Origin: Posidonia oceanica
Taxonomy: Eukaryota; Streptophyta; Magnoliopsida; Alismatales; Posidoniaceae
DNA: 64,000 nucleotides
Direction of reading: 5' to 3'
Assembly: GCA_037176725.1 (NCBI GenBank)
Contig: JAZBRS010000029.1
Span: forward strand, 47,564,001 to 47,628,000
Shown here: piece after piece, positions 1-9,866 of the stretch
Layout of the letters: the number at the start of each line of letters is the position of its first letter
How positions within the stretch are numbered: the first letter of the stretch is position 1
Program-made: the position numbers and the translations under genes
The notes under the pieces: model-generated
The model's database searches: none
Told to the model about the DNA's origin: nothing
What the model saw: the letters and a program-made list of their open reading frames with translations, nothing else

Positions 1-1500
1 GATGAGCTCATCACTCTGCAACCACAAGGCGGGTCTAGGTGGTTTGTGCAGCACATGCCCCACTCAGGCAGTGTAGCAAGCAGCAGTACCCAGATCAGTC
101 GCCAGTCCGGCATACCCTCTGCAAGTACACTAGAAGATACGGAGGAGGAAACATTGGCAGTGCAGACAGCAACTGAGCCAACAGTCCAGGCGGTAATAGA
201 GCTGAAAGCAGCATCAGTAACAGAGTTATCAACAGCCTCTGCAGCAGGGCCATCAGCAGCGTCATTGACAGAATCAGCAGAACCATCAGCAGAGTCAGTG
301 GCAGAGCGCTTAGCAGAATCAGCCAGGTCAGAGCAGGTAGAGGAAGTTGCCAGGACGGAGGTCGCGCACTGGGGATACAAGAACACTTGAGTAAGCTTGA
401 CCATCCTGAAGCGTCACTAGGGCCAAGCAGCGGAACATATACACTCTTTCGATATCACAAACCCCACTTTTGAGAAAGAAATCCTCTTGAAACTTATCGC
501 ATATGGAGAGGAGGATGATACGGGCGAGGACGAGAATGATGAAGCATTGCCTGACTTCTAGCCCTATGACGATGATCCAAAAGGCCCCAACCTCCATGAT
601 GAAGAAGAAATAGAGGTTGTCAATATCGACACAACTGAAGAAGCTAGAGAGGTCTGTATCAGCGCCTAGCTGTCATCCCAGGCCAGAGCAGAGTTCATCG
701 CATTCCTGAAAGAGTATGTAGATGTCTTCGCCTGGAGCTACGAGGACATGGTCGGCCTCGATGTCGAGATAATGGTGCACAACCTGCCCTTGAATCCAGA
801 TGCCAAGCCAGTAAAGTAGAAACTGAGAAGATGGCGACCGTAGTAGCTGCTCATGATCAAAGAAGAGATCATGAAGCAGCACAAAGTCAATTTCCTGAAG
901 GTCGTCCTTTATCCTAAGTGGCTTGCGAACATTGTGCCTGTGCCCAAGAAAGATGGCCGAGTCCGAATTTGTATCGACTATAGGGACCTGAACAAGGCGA
1001 GTCCCAAGGACGATTTCCCTATTGCCTCACATTGACATCCTAGTCGACAATACTACGGGCCACAAGATGCATTCCTTCATGGACGGCTTCTCCGGTTATA
1101 ACCATATCAAAATGGCAGAAGAAGACATGGAAAAGACTTCATTCATCACCCCCTAGGGAGTCTTCTGCTACCAAGTTATGCCGTTTTGGCTGAAGAATGC
1201 TGACGCAACCTATCAGAGGGCCATGACTGCACTTTTCGACGACCTCATGCACCAAGAAGTGGAGGTCTATGTAGATGATATGATTGCCAAAACCAAAGAG
1301 CCTGAGGATCACCTTGCCTGTTTGAAGAAGCTCTTTGATCGCTTGGAAAGTATAAGCTGCGCCTCAACCCCAACAAGTGTGTATTCGCGGTGTCTTCTGG
1401 CAAACTTTTGGGCTACATTGTCAGCCAAAGGGGGATCGAAGTAGACCCGATGAAGGCAAAAGCCATCGTGGACATGCCACCCCCAGGACTAAAAAGGAAG
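1..1500 (+). pseudogene. pol: Element A linker and reverse transcriptase, broken
   Basis: The first 400 bases encode an Ala/Glu/Ser-rich linker matching the one before RT in F. From about 640 follows the RT N-terminal region (FLKEYVDVFAWSYEDMVGLD) and then the palm: VPVPKKDGRVRICIDYRDLN near 925-990 and the catalytic VYVDDMIAKT near 1266-1295. RT would copy element RNA into DNA in a cytoplasmic particle. The copy is dead. There are TAG stops at about 418, 559, 667, 817 and a TAGTAG near 841, a frameshift near 1022, a TAG replacing Trp near 1155, and another frameshift near 1345. Several stops align with Gln codons in F. Confidence 0.9.
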
Positions 1501-2168
1501 TCAGGGGCTTGCTAGGGCGTTTACAATATATCAGTCGCTTCATTGCACAGCTTACGCCCATCTGCGAGCCAATATTCAAGCTCCTGAAGAAGAATGCACA
1601 GATCGATTGGAGCGAGGAGTGCCAGGCTGCATTTGACAAGTTCAAGCAGCTGTTGATCAAGCCTGCTGTCCTGGTTCCCCCCACACTAGGGAGACCTTTG
1701 CTTCTTTACCTTTCTACCATGCAGCATTCCATGGGCGCCGTCTTGGGCCAACATGATGAGACAGGTAGAAAGAGCGTGCCATTTATTACCTGAGCATGAA
1801 GTTCAATGAATGCGAAGCCAGGTACAGCACAATAGAGAAGACCTGCCTATCTCTTGTCAAGGCTGCACAGAAACTAAGGCACTACATGATGGCATACCCA
1901 GTTCAGCTCTTGTGCTGGCATGATCCTATAAAGTTCCTCTTTCAGAAGCCGGCCATGCTGGGCAGATGTGTTAAGTGGCAGGTGCTACTGTCTCAGTACG
2001 ACATCACCTTTGTCACTCAGAAGTCCATGAAGGGCCAAGCCATGGCAGATCATCTTGTTGATTTCCCTCTACTTGAATACCAGCCACTCCAGACACAGTT
2101 CCCAGATGAAGACATTCTCTTTGCAATGGAGGACTCTGAGGAGAAAGACCCTGAAGATCAAGAGCAGT
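1500..2168 (+). pseudogene. pol: Element A RNase H (Ty3-type), broken
   Basis: This is the connection and RNase H region that follows RT in Ty3/gypsy pol and normally removes RNA from the RNA:DNA hybrid. Recognisable pieces are GLLGRLQYISRFIAQLTPIC (connection), then PLLLYLSTMQHSMGAVLGQ (start of RNase H) near 1700-1755 and the segment around YSTIEKTCLSLVKAAQKLRHY near 1820-1885. A frameshift near 1775 separates the two halves, and a TAG at 2168 ends the second. Similarity to the F copy at 14429-15025 is high throughout. Confidence 0.85.
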
Positions 2169-2570
2169 AGCAGTTATACTTCGATGGTGCTGTGAACAAG
2201 AATGGTCGAGGCATAGGCGCAGTGCTGACAACACCTCAGGGACAGATGATTCCCTTCGCGAGGAAGCTGACCTTCAAATGCACCAACAACGAGGTAGAAT
2301 ATGAGGCGTGCATCCTAGGACTGAATGTTGCCCTCGAGCATGAGGTATAGAAGCTGCTTGTGCACGGCGATGCCATGCTAGTGATTTCGCAAGTGAATGG
2401 CGATTGGAAGACAAAGGATCCAAAGTTACTGCCATATCACGAACACTTGAAGCTAATAGAAGAATTTGCAAGCATCCGCTTCACATACATGAACCGAGCA
2501 AGGAACGCATATGCTGATGTGTTGGCAACCCTGGCGTCCTGGCTCAGTATACCTGAAGACAGCACAGTGG
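2169..2570 (+). pseudogene. pol: Element A archaeal-type RNase H (second RNase H)
   Basis: A second RNase H sits between the Ty3-type RNase H and the integrase. The four acidic positions of an archaeal-type RNase H are visible: YFDGA near 2178, NNEVEYEA near 2285, HGDAMLV near 2365 and NAYADVLATL near 2505. An in-frame TAG near 2348 (HEV*KLLVHG) breaks it; F has a TAG at the same place. A dual RNase H is a known hallmark of Tat-lineage elements. Confidence 0.85.
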
Positions 2571-2599
2571 ATGTATCAATTACTCGCATAGAGCAGCTT

Positions 2600-3110
2600 G
2601 CACACTGCATGAGCGTAGAAGAGGCAGATCCAGCAGAGGAGCAGCCCTGGTATCATGACATAAAAGCTTTCCTGGAGTCTGGCAGCCTTCCGCCCGGTAC
2701 CTCAGTAGCAGATAAAAAAACTCTAGCGCATCTGGCGTCAAAGTATGTACTAGGGGCGGGACAGTTATACAAAAGGTCATATAATCAAATGCTCCTACGC
2801 TGCTTGAACAAATCAGAGGCTGACACGCTGATGCTTCAAGTGCATGCGGGAACTTGCGGCCTGCACATGAACGGCGTCCTCTTGGCCAAGAAGATAATGC
2901 TTCAAGGCTACTTTTGGCTAACTATGGAAGCAGACTGCTGTCGGTTCGTATGCAGATGCCACAACTGTCAAGTGCATGGTATCCTCATTCGGGCGTCCCC
3001 ACAGGAATTGCATAGCATGTCGTCGCCGTGGCCTTTCTCCACCTGGGGGATTGATGTCATTGGCGACATTCACCCTGCAGCTTCTAATGGTCATCACTAC
3101 ATTCTGGTAG
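2600..3110 (+). pseudogene. pol: Element A integrase, N-terminal part, cut by F
   Basis: The zinc-binding N-terminal domain shows the final Cys pair (RCHNCQVH) near 2955, preceded by GVLLAKKIMLQGYFW. The catalytic core begins with PWPFSTWGIDVIGDIHPA, which includes the first catalytic Asp (WGID). Translation stops at the F boundary, a few codons after the core starts. The other half is at 26179-26817; with F and one target-site copy set aside the two halves abut, apart from a one-base deletion near 26190. Confidence 0.9.
3106..3110. repeat. Target-site duplication GGTAG, left copy
   Basis: GGTAG directly precedes the TG that opens F at 3111 and is repeated directly after the CA that closes F at 26178. 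A 5-bp duplication is the normal footprint of a Ty3/gypsy integrase. Confidence 0.93.
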
Positions 3111-6100
3111 TGTAGTAATCCTGAATTCTAATCGTCCATGCACATTACCAAAGCTTGTGTGCACCGATCAAAATAGGCTCACTATATGCGGCTGGATCTG
3201 AGGGAAGAACTCGACTTGGAAACGCTGGCAAAAGAAAAGAAAAGAAATGATAAGACAATTCGGAGTCGCCACCGGGTCAATTGAATTGGAAGACAAGGAA
3301 AACCAGTGGTTAAGCATGCAAAAACATGCGAAACCAGATGCAAGGAAGGGAAAACGAATGCGAAGCGAAACTAAGCTATGCTATGCTACTATGGTATGCT
3401 ATGAGCATAGGATAAAGGAAAAGGTAGATGCGAGCCAAGAGAAAGGGTAAGGACTCCTGTTACGCACGGGGAAGGTGTTAGGCACCCCTAATACGTCCAA
3501 GAGTCGGTCTCTCTTAGGTAATCTCGCGCTCGTGCAGGGAATTGCTAGCCTAATGCCTAAATGCCTTAAATGCTCACCTACTATGCGAGGGAAACAAACG
3601 TGCTATCTATGTGCTCAGCCACGCTGCTAGTGTTCCGAACTGGGCAGACCCTGGTTTGTGAGAACTCCTATGCAGTAAGCATCACGGCCCTATATGTAGA
3701 TGCAAGCGAGAAAGCAAAACTACGGTAAAACCAAGCAATGCAGGCGACATGCAAGCGATAAAGCAAAGCAGGTGCAGAAAACGATGCAAAAATGCGGGAA
3801 ACCATGCGAGGCACGGGAAACAATGCAGAGGGTAGAAAGTAATGAGAAGGGGTGTAGAAAATCATGCAAAAGAGCAGAAAAGCGATGCAAAACACGAAGA
3901 ACAAGGTAAAGTGCGCAAAACAAGGCAAAGCAGGGTGCGAAATCAAAACAAAGGGGTGGGTAACATGCATTGGGGTTGCAGTAAGCCAAAGAAGCGATAA
4001 AATGCGAGAAAAGGTGAGCGAAACAAAATCTGCATTTTAAAGCGGCTGTCAGCCATCTGCAAGCATTGGACACTAGCAACACCAGTGTCCAACGTTGGAC
4101 GCTGGCAAAGCCGGCGTCCAACACCTGCTGCAGACAGATAGCATGCATTTTTTAGAAAACCATGCATTCTAACTATATGGATGCAATACAGATGCAAATA
4201 TGCAACTAAATGGGTACTAGACATGCAAATCTAACCTAACAGAAGAACGGAGGAAGAATCAGGGCATGGGACATGCCAGAATCAAGGATCCAAACATGCA
4301 GGTTGTTGGACGCCTGTAGGCTGGGCGTCCAACGTTAGACGCCAGAGAGGCTGGCGTCCAACACTGTGTAGAAGACAGAGGAGAGAAGGGAGCGTGCAAG
4401 TGATAGGGGAGAATTGGGATCATGCATTTGGGTCACTGGAGATAAGCATGGAGCAAGCAAGCAAACATGGGATGCAAAATAAACAATCAAACCTTACCTA
4501 TGCTAAGTGCCAGGCTAGAGGCACAACCAGGGTGTTGTACACGAGCTAGGCTGGCGTCCAATGTTGGATGCCAGCACCAGCAACGTACAACGCTCTGGGA
4601 GGCACCACACACAAAAAGCATGCACAAAACAAGCAAAATAATCTACTGAAATTAAAGAGCAGTTGCTACAGAGGCTAGGCATGTATAAAAACATAAGAGA
4701 CATGCAAGCAAAGAGATCAGAAAGGGATGCAAGCTTTAAACAAACAAGAGAAGCCAGGACGTTGGACGCTAGAGCCAGCAGCGTCCAACGTTGGACGCTG
4801 AAGGCTTTGGCGTCCAACGACCTAGACCAGCAGACTTACCTGTTCTAAAGGAGGAGCTCAGCTCTACCCCACCTAGATGCATGCAACCGCATTAAGAACA
4901 TGTAGGGAACTAACAGGAGCATGCAAAGGAGGCATTCAATCCAAAGGAACTAAGCAAAGAGGAGACATGCATAAGAACCTAGGATCTAAACTTGCAAAAA
5001 GGAAAGCATGCAACTTGCAAAGGCCTAGCAAACCTAAACATGGGTGCCATAGTGGCCAAGCATCTCTAAGTAGGCATAGCTCACAAAATAATAACTAAAA
5101 TATGCATGAGGTAGGCATGGAAGCAAAGCACAGCAAGCAGGCACGTTGGACGCTAGGTGAACCAACGTCCAACGTTGGACGCGGCTCACCTTAGCGTCCA
5201 ACACAGGCAGGAGACAGATGGAACATTAAGCATGCTAAAAGGCTTCAAACAGGCATGGAATAACTTAAAAAGCGTGGCACAACATCAGGAAGCATTAAGG
5301 GAAGCATATGGCATATATTTGCAAAGAGGCATGCAAAGAAAAAAGCATGGAATGCATTCAAATAGAGGCAAAGCTAAGCAGGGTGTTGGACGCTGCTACG
5401 GCAGGCGTCCAACGTTGGATGCACCAGTTGGTGCGTCCAACACACTGAACTTTCTCTTGGACGTGATTCACGTCCAAAAGGAGTCAAACCAGTTGCAAAC
5501 TTGCATGGAGACACTCTACTATGCATGCACGACTCTACGGGGTAGAAGGCTAACCATTGGATGCTTTGGAACGGTGGCCCCACCAAGTTCGCTGGAGTTG
5601 CAGGTGCTCTGCGACAGCAAGTTCGGTGAGATCTCCTAGGCAGCTCGGAGCACCGGAGGAGCTTGCAGCTGGTTGCAGACGGAGATGGGAGTGCCTTCTT
5701 GCTCTCAGAAGTGAGAATTCTCTCATAGGCTTTGTGTGGTGTCTGTGGCGAAGGCTGGAAGTTGCGGTTTTATGCAAAACGGCATGGGTTCATGTGTTGA
5801 CAGAGGGATTTGCAGGTGGTTTGCAGGTGGTTGCAGGCAATGTCAGAGGCCAATGGGTGTGCGCGAGGCTCGAGGGATGTCAGGGCTGTGGCAGAGGCTT
5901 GTCAGATGGCCGACGGAGCCACGGCGGTGGCTAACACGGGCGACCGAAGGTGTGAGGGCGGTGAGAGCGGGATTTCCGATTAAATGGGCAATGATGAATA
6001 TCCAAGGTAGTTACTCACCCTTGGAAGGTAGTGGATGAGCTGGAGGGAAGGGAATGATAGGTAGTAAGTGTGGGGAGGCACGGGCTTGGACGGTTGGTGA

Positions 6101-6435
6101 GCTAGAAGGGGTGGAACAACCGCTGCTGCCCTCGAGCAGTTGGACGCTAGACCAGAGAGCGTCCAACGTTGGACGCTAGCACAGGCCACGTCCAACGTTG
6201 GATGCTGCCTGTTCCAGCGTCCAACACACTCAGGTGGCATAAGCTGCAAATGGGCTTAGGTTTGGGCCTAGAAGTGTTGTAAAAATTGCAAGAAGGCCTG
6301 GTAAAGGCTTCTAGGGTTTTGGACAAGGTTTTGGGGCTAGAAAATGGGTTGAAAAAATGGATGCCATTCCAGAGTCCACACGAGCCTACAAAAGAGAACA
6401 ACCAACTTCCTGGCTGTCAGAATGGGGTGTCTATA
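3111..6435 (-). repeat. Element F 3' LTR (3325 bp)
   Basis: It matches 22880-26178 over its whole length, with scattered substitutions and a few indels. On the plus strand it opens TGTAGTAATCC; its other end reads TATAGACACCCC in sense, where the 5' LTR has TGTAGACACCCC, so the terminal dinucleotide is mutated. Contents from left to right (sense 3' to 5'): a U5-like conserved block near 3230-3720, a low-complexity stretch of short AAAC/GCAA-type repeats (3690-4010), eight clusters of palindromic hairpins between 4066 and 6223, and a unique stretch. The many short ORFs inside are not convincing genes. Confidence 0.95.
4066..6223. repeat. Clustered GTTGGACGC/GCGTCCAAC hairpins in F 3' LTR
   Basis: About sixteen short hairpins share the outer arms TTGGACGC and GCGTCCAA and usually sit in pairs joined as GCGTCCAACGTTGGACGC. 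Clusters lie at 4066-4122, 4306-4361, 4534-4590, 4762-4816, 5146-5201, 5386-5440, 5457-5478 and 6140-6223. Inner bases differ between hairpins but often remain complementary, for example GGATGCACCA with TGGTGCGTCC. The same clusters occur in the 5' LTR. Confidence 0.85.
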
Positions 6436-6503
6436 GATGCCCCTCCCTGAGTGAGGTCAAGCGGAGCGAGACCGCTGCTCAGGGTAGACAAGACACCCTG
6501 CCT
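6421..6503 (-). promoter_or_regulatory. F polypurine tract and 3'-LTR junction hairpin
   Basis: In sense, the purine run CAGGGAGGGGCATC ends exactly at the 3' LTR and is the expected plus-strand primer. The junction also forms a hairpin. The LTR end (GGGGTGTCTATA, 6424-6435) pairs with TAGACAAGACACCC (6485-6498), and inside it CCCTGAG (6445-6451) pairs with CTCAGGG (6478-6484). C and D have the same structure. Confidence 0.8.
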
Positions 6504-7239
6504 GACGCTGGCAGGAGCGCAAATGACTATAGGCGCGAGTCATTCGCCCGGTGGATGCATCGGAAAACATGACTCAGAGCCACAATGCAGATGCAGATGC
6601 GAATGCAATGTATGCTGATGCGATGCGATGCATGCTAATGCAGAAGTTAGTGCAGAGGTTAGGTTAGATGTTAGTGCGGAGGTAATGCATGCCGATGTAG
6701 TTTTTTACTATGCAATGCCGTTAGTACAAGAATGCGATGCTGATGTAGAAGAAATGCAAATAAAGCTACAGGGCAATGCATGAGTTTGGGGATTAGTCCG
6801 AGCTCAAAAAAGAAATGCTTGACAAGACTGACGGGCTTGGCATCCAAGCAGTTAGAGCTGCTAGCCCAACAAGCAAAAGAAGGGAGACAATTAGACGGCT
6901 GTCGACCGAGCAGTTAGGGCTGCCAGCCCGCAGGGAAAATAGGAGCAGCTTGTCCTCGCCCAAGGAAGCAAGCAAGAAAGAGAAAGGGGGTTGGCAAGCG
7001 TGGGCATCGTCCGCACGGAGCGAAGTCACACAAGGGCTGATCCTCGCACGAGAATATAGGGCAGGACTCCGAGCATACGGGGTCCGAGAAGAGCTTGTCC
7101 TCGCCCGAGGAAGCAAGCGGGGGATTCCGCGCAGACGAAATCCAAAGGGGGGCATGTCCTCGCCTGAGGAAGCAAGCAGCAGTCTGACCCGAGCCTCGAG
7201 GGGCAGACAGGGGGCTCGTCCCCGGCCAGGGAAACGAGC
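6504..7239. other. F 3' non-coding region next to the PPT
   Basis: No gene is seen. The stretch 6570-6790 is rich in GATGC/ATGC-type short repeats. From 6815 it changes to GC-rich short hairpins, including GGGCTGCCAGCCC near 6919 and TCCTCGC...GCGAGG-type dyads, leading into the tandem array. Confidence 0.6.
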
Positions 7240-9180
7240 AGGAGTGAAAGAAGAAAGAGGCTTGTCCTCGCTCGAGGAAGCAAGCACGCGGGACCCCGTC
7301 CGCACAGAGAGAAGTCACGCAGAAAAGGAAAAAGGTCTGTCCTCATCCGAGGAAGCAAGCAGGAGAGGCAAAAGAAAGAAGCTTGTCCTCACCTGAGGAA
7401 GCAAACATGCAGGACCCTGTCCGCACGGAGGGAAGTCACGCAGAAAAGAAAAAATGCTTATCCTCGCACGAGGACAAGCGGGAGGGGCAGAAGAAAGAAG
7501 CTTGTCCTCGCCCGAGGAAGCAAGCGCACGGGACCCCGTCCGCAAGGAGCGGAGCCACGCAAAATGGAAAAAGGCTTGTCCTTGCATGAGGACAAGCAAG
7601 AAAGACAAAAGACTTATCCTCACAGGAGAATAAGCAGGAAGGGAAAGGGGGAGGGCAAGCGTGGGCATCGTCCGCACGGGGCGAAGCCACGCAAGGGCTG
7701 ATCCTCACACGAGGATACAGGGCAGGACACCGAGCATACGGGGTCCGAGAAGAGCTTGTTCTCGCCCGAGGAGCAAGCAGGGGCATGCATACGCTCATCC
7801 TTGGCCAAGGAGTAAGTGGGCTTGATCCTCGCCCGAGGAATAGGGAAACTCCATCTGCGTGGAGCTGCGGAAGGCTTGTCCTCGCCCGAGGAAGCAAGCA
7901 AAGAGGAAAAAGGCTTGTCCTCGCCCGAGGAAGCAAGCAGGAGGGATAGGAGAAAGAAGCTTGTCCTCGCCCGAGGAAGCAAGCACGCGGGACCTCGTCC
8001 GCACGGAGGGAAGTCATGCAGAAAAGAAAACAGGGGTCTTGTCCTCGCCCGAGGAACAAGCAGGAGGGGCAGAAGAAAGAAGCTTGTCCCCACCCAGGGA
8101 AGCAAGTGCACAGGACCCCATCCGCGCGGAGCGGAGCCACGCAAAACGGAAAAAGGGCTTGTCCTCGCACGAGGAACAAGCAGGAGGGGCAGAAGAAAGA
8201 AGCTTGTCCCCGCCCAGGAAGCAAGCGCGCGGGACCCCGTCCGCACGGAGGGAAGCCACGGAGAAATGGAAAAAGGGCTTGTCCTCGCACGAGGAAAAGT
8301 AGGAGGGGCAGAAGAAAGAAGCTTGTCCCCACCCGGGGAAGCAAGCGCACGGGACCCCGTCTGCATAGAGGGAAGTCACGCAGAAAAGAAAAAAGGACTT
8401 GTCCTCGCACGAGGAACAAGCAATTGGGGCAGAAGAAAGAAGCTTGTCCCCGCCCGGGGAAGCAAGCGCGCGGGACCCCGTCCGCACGGAGGGAAGTCAT
8501 GCAGAAAAGGATAAAGGGCTTGTCCTCGCACGAGGAACAAGCAGGAGGGGCAGAAGAAAGAAGCTTGTCCCTGCCCGGGGAAGCAAGCACGTGGGACCCC
8601 GTCCGCACGGAGGGAAGTCACGCAGAAAAGCAAAAAGGGCTTGTCCTCGCACAAGGAACAAGCAGGAGGGGCAGAAGAAAGAAGCTTGTCCCCGCCCGGG
8701 GAAGCAAGCGCGCGGGACCCCGTCCGCACGGAGGGAAGTCACGCAGAAAAGGATAAAGGGATTGTCCTCGCATGAGGAACAAGTTGGAGGGGTAGAAGAA
8801 AGAAGCTTGTCCCTGCCCGGGGAAGCAAGCGCGCGGGACCCCGTTCGCACGGAGGGAAGTCACGCAGAAAAGGAAAAAGAGCTTGTCCTCGCACGAGGAA
8901 CAAGCAAGAGGGGCAGAAAAAAGAAGCTTGTCCCTGCCTGGGGAAGCAAGCGCGCGGGACCCCGTCTGCATGGAGGGAAGTCACGTAGAAAAGGAAAAAG
9001 GGCTTGTCCTCGCACGAGGAACAAGCAGGAGGGGTAGAAGAAAGAAGCTTGTCCCCGCTCGGGGAAGCAAGCATGCGGGACCCCGTCCGCACGGAGCGGA
9101 GCCACGCAAAACGGAAAAAGGCTTGTCCTCGCCGGAGGACAAGCAAGAAAGACAAAAGACTTATCCTCGCACGAGGATAA
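7240..9180. repeat. F tandem array, ~121-bp unit made of hairpins
   Basis: From about 8035 to 9140 a unit of 120-121 bp is repeated about nine times (starts near 8037, 8157, 8277, 8397, 8518, 8639, 8760, 8881, 9001). The region 7240-8035 holds looser copies. Each unit contains CTTGTCCTCG-CA-CGAGGAACAAG, a second hairpin CTTGTCCCC...GGGGAAGCAAG, and a smaller TCCGCACGGA. Long ORFs exist on both strands and in several frames only because the unit lacks stops; none looks like a protein gene. Confidence 0.9.
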
Positions 9181-9349
9181 GCAGGAAAAGAAAGGAGGCG
9201 GGCAAGCATGGGCATCGTTCGCACGGAGCGAAGCCACGCAAGGGCTGATCCTCGCACGAGGATACAGGGCAGGACTCCGAGCATACGGAGTCCGAGAAGA
9301 GCTTGTCCTTGCCCGAGGAAGCAAGCAGAAAGGAAAAAAGGGAAAAGCG

Positions 9350-9425
9350 ATACCAGAGGGCAGCTAAAAAGATGCCCCTGGTATCAGGGATGATACCAGG
9401 GGACAACTGAAGCACCCCTAGTACC
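9350..9425. repeat. Four-segment GATACC/GGTATC hairpin, F copy
   Basis: Four segments follow each other: GATACCAGAGGGC, GCCCCTGGTATCA, TGATACCAGGGG and CACCCCTAGTACC. The middle two form a perfect 12-bp stem (9375-9386 with 9391-9402, loop GGGA). The outer two can pair around it. C contains two related copies (54206-54285 and 55058-55132). Confidence 0.75.
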
Positions 9426-9866
9426 AAAACAAAAGAAAATACAGACAAAACTAACGCATTTGCCAAGCGAGCAGTTAGGGGTGCCAGCCCAAAGCAATCT
9501 GGGCAAGTGGTAGCGGCGGTTCATGAATCAGCAGGGTTCTTTGCGTGCATGTTGACTGCAGGGGGCTTTGCTACAACTCTCCTGCCGAGGTTTTTGATTG
9601 CATGGTGCTTGCAGGGAAACTTGTTTTTAGACTTCCTACGGGGCTGCTTCAGGTTGTCTGCATGGGCTAATGCTCTGAAGTGCTTGATGCAGGTCCTGCA
9701 ATACTTTGATATGGATAGATATGCGGACAGGCGCGGCATGCAACACAAACAAATGGCGTGAAATGTCTTTGTGTTGAGTGAATCTCTGGTTACACGCCTT
9801 TGATAGGCCAAAAGATACAGCATGATTCAAGCAAAAAGCTATACAAGCAGATAGCTGCATCGACAC
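9426..9866. other. F spacer between hairpin region and PMD ORF
   Basis: Nothing gene-like is seen. It contains one copy of the recurrent GAGCAGTTAGGGGTGCCAG motif near 9469, shared with the C 114-bp array, and otherwise unique sequence. Confidence 0.5.

Larger units (their letters stand above)
1..3110 (+). mobile_element. Element A, left part: decayed Tat-type Ty3/gypsy pol
   Basis: The plus strand carries, in order, a protease-RT linker, RT, RNase H, archaeal-type RNase H and the first part of integrase, all broken by stops and frameshifts. Its protein fragments closely match those of element F on the other strand, so A and F are members of one family in opposite orientation. The left end (gag, protease, 5' LTR) lies outside the window. 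At 3110 the integrase is cut by F and resumes at 26179. Family assignment rests on the dual RNase H and on similarity to F; the group name (Tat) is established knowledge applied by motif, not by a tree. Confidence 0.9.

Noticed and set aside
5157..5934. Overlapping ORFs in F 3' LTR (160 and 125 codons)
   Set aside because: They cross the hairpin clusters, differ in length in the other LTR, and show no domain.
7436..8608. 390-codon minus-strand ORF in the F array
   Set aside because: Long ORFs exist in several frames on both strands of this 121-bp array. The protein is a pure translation of the repeat with no domain.
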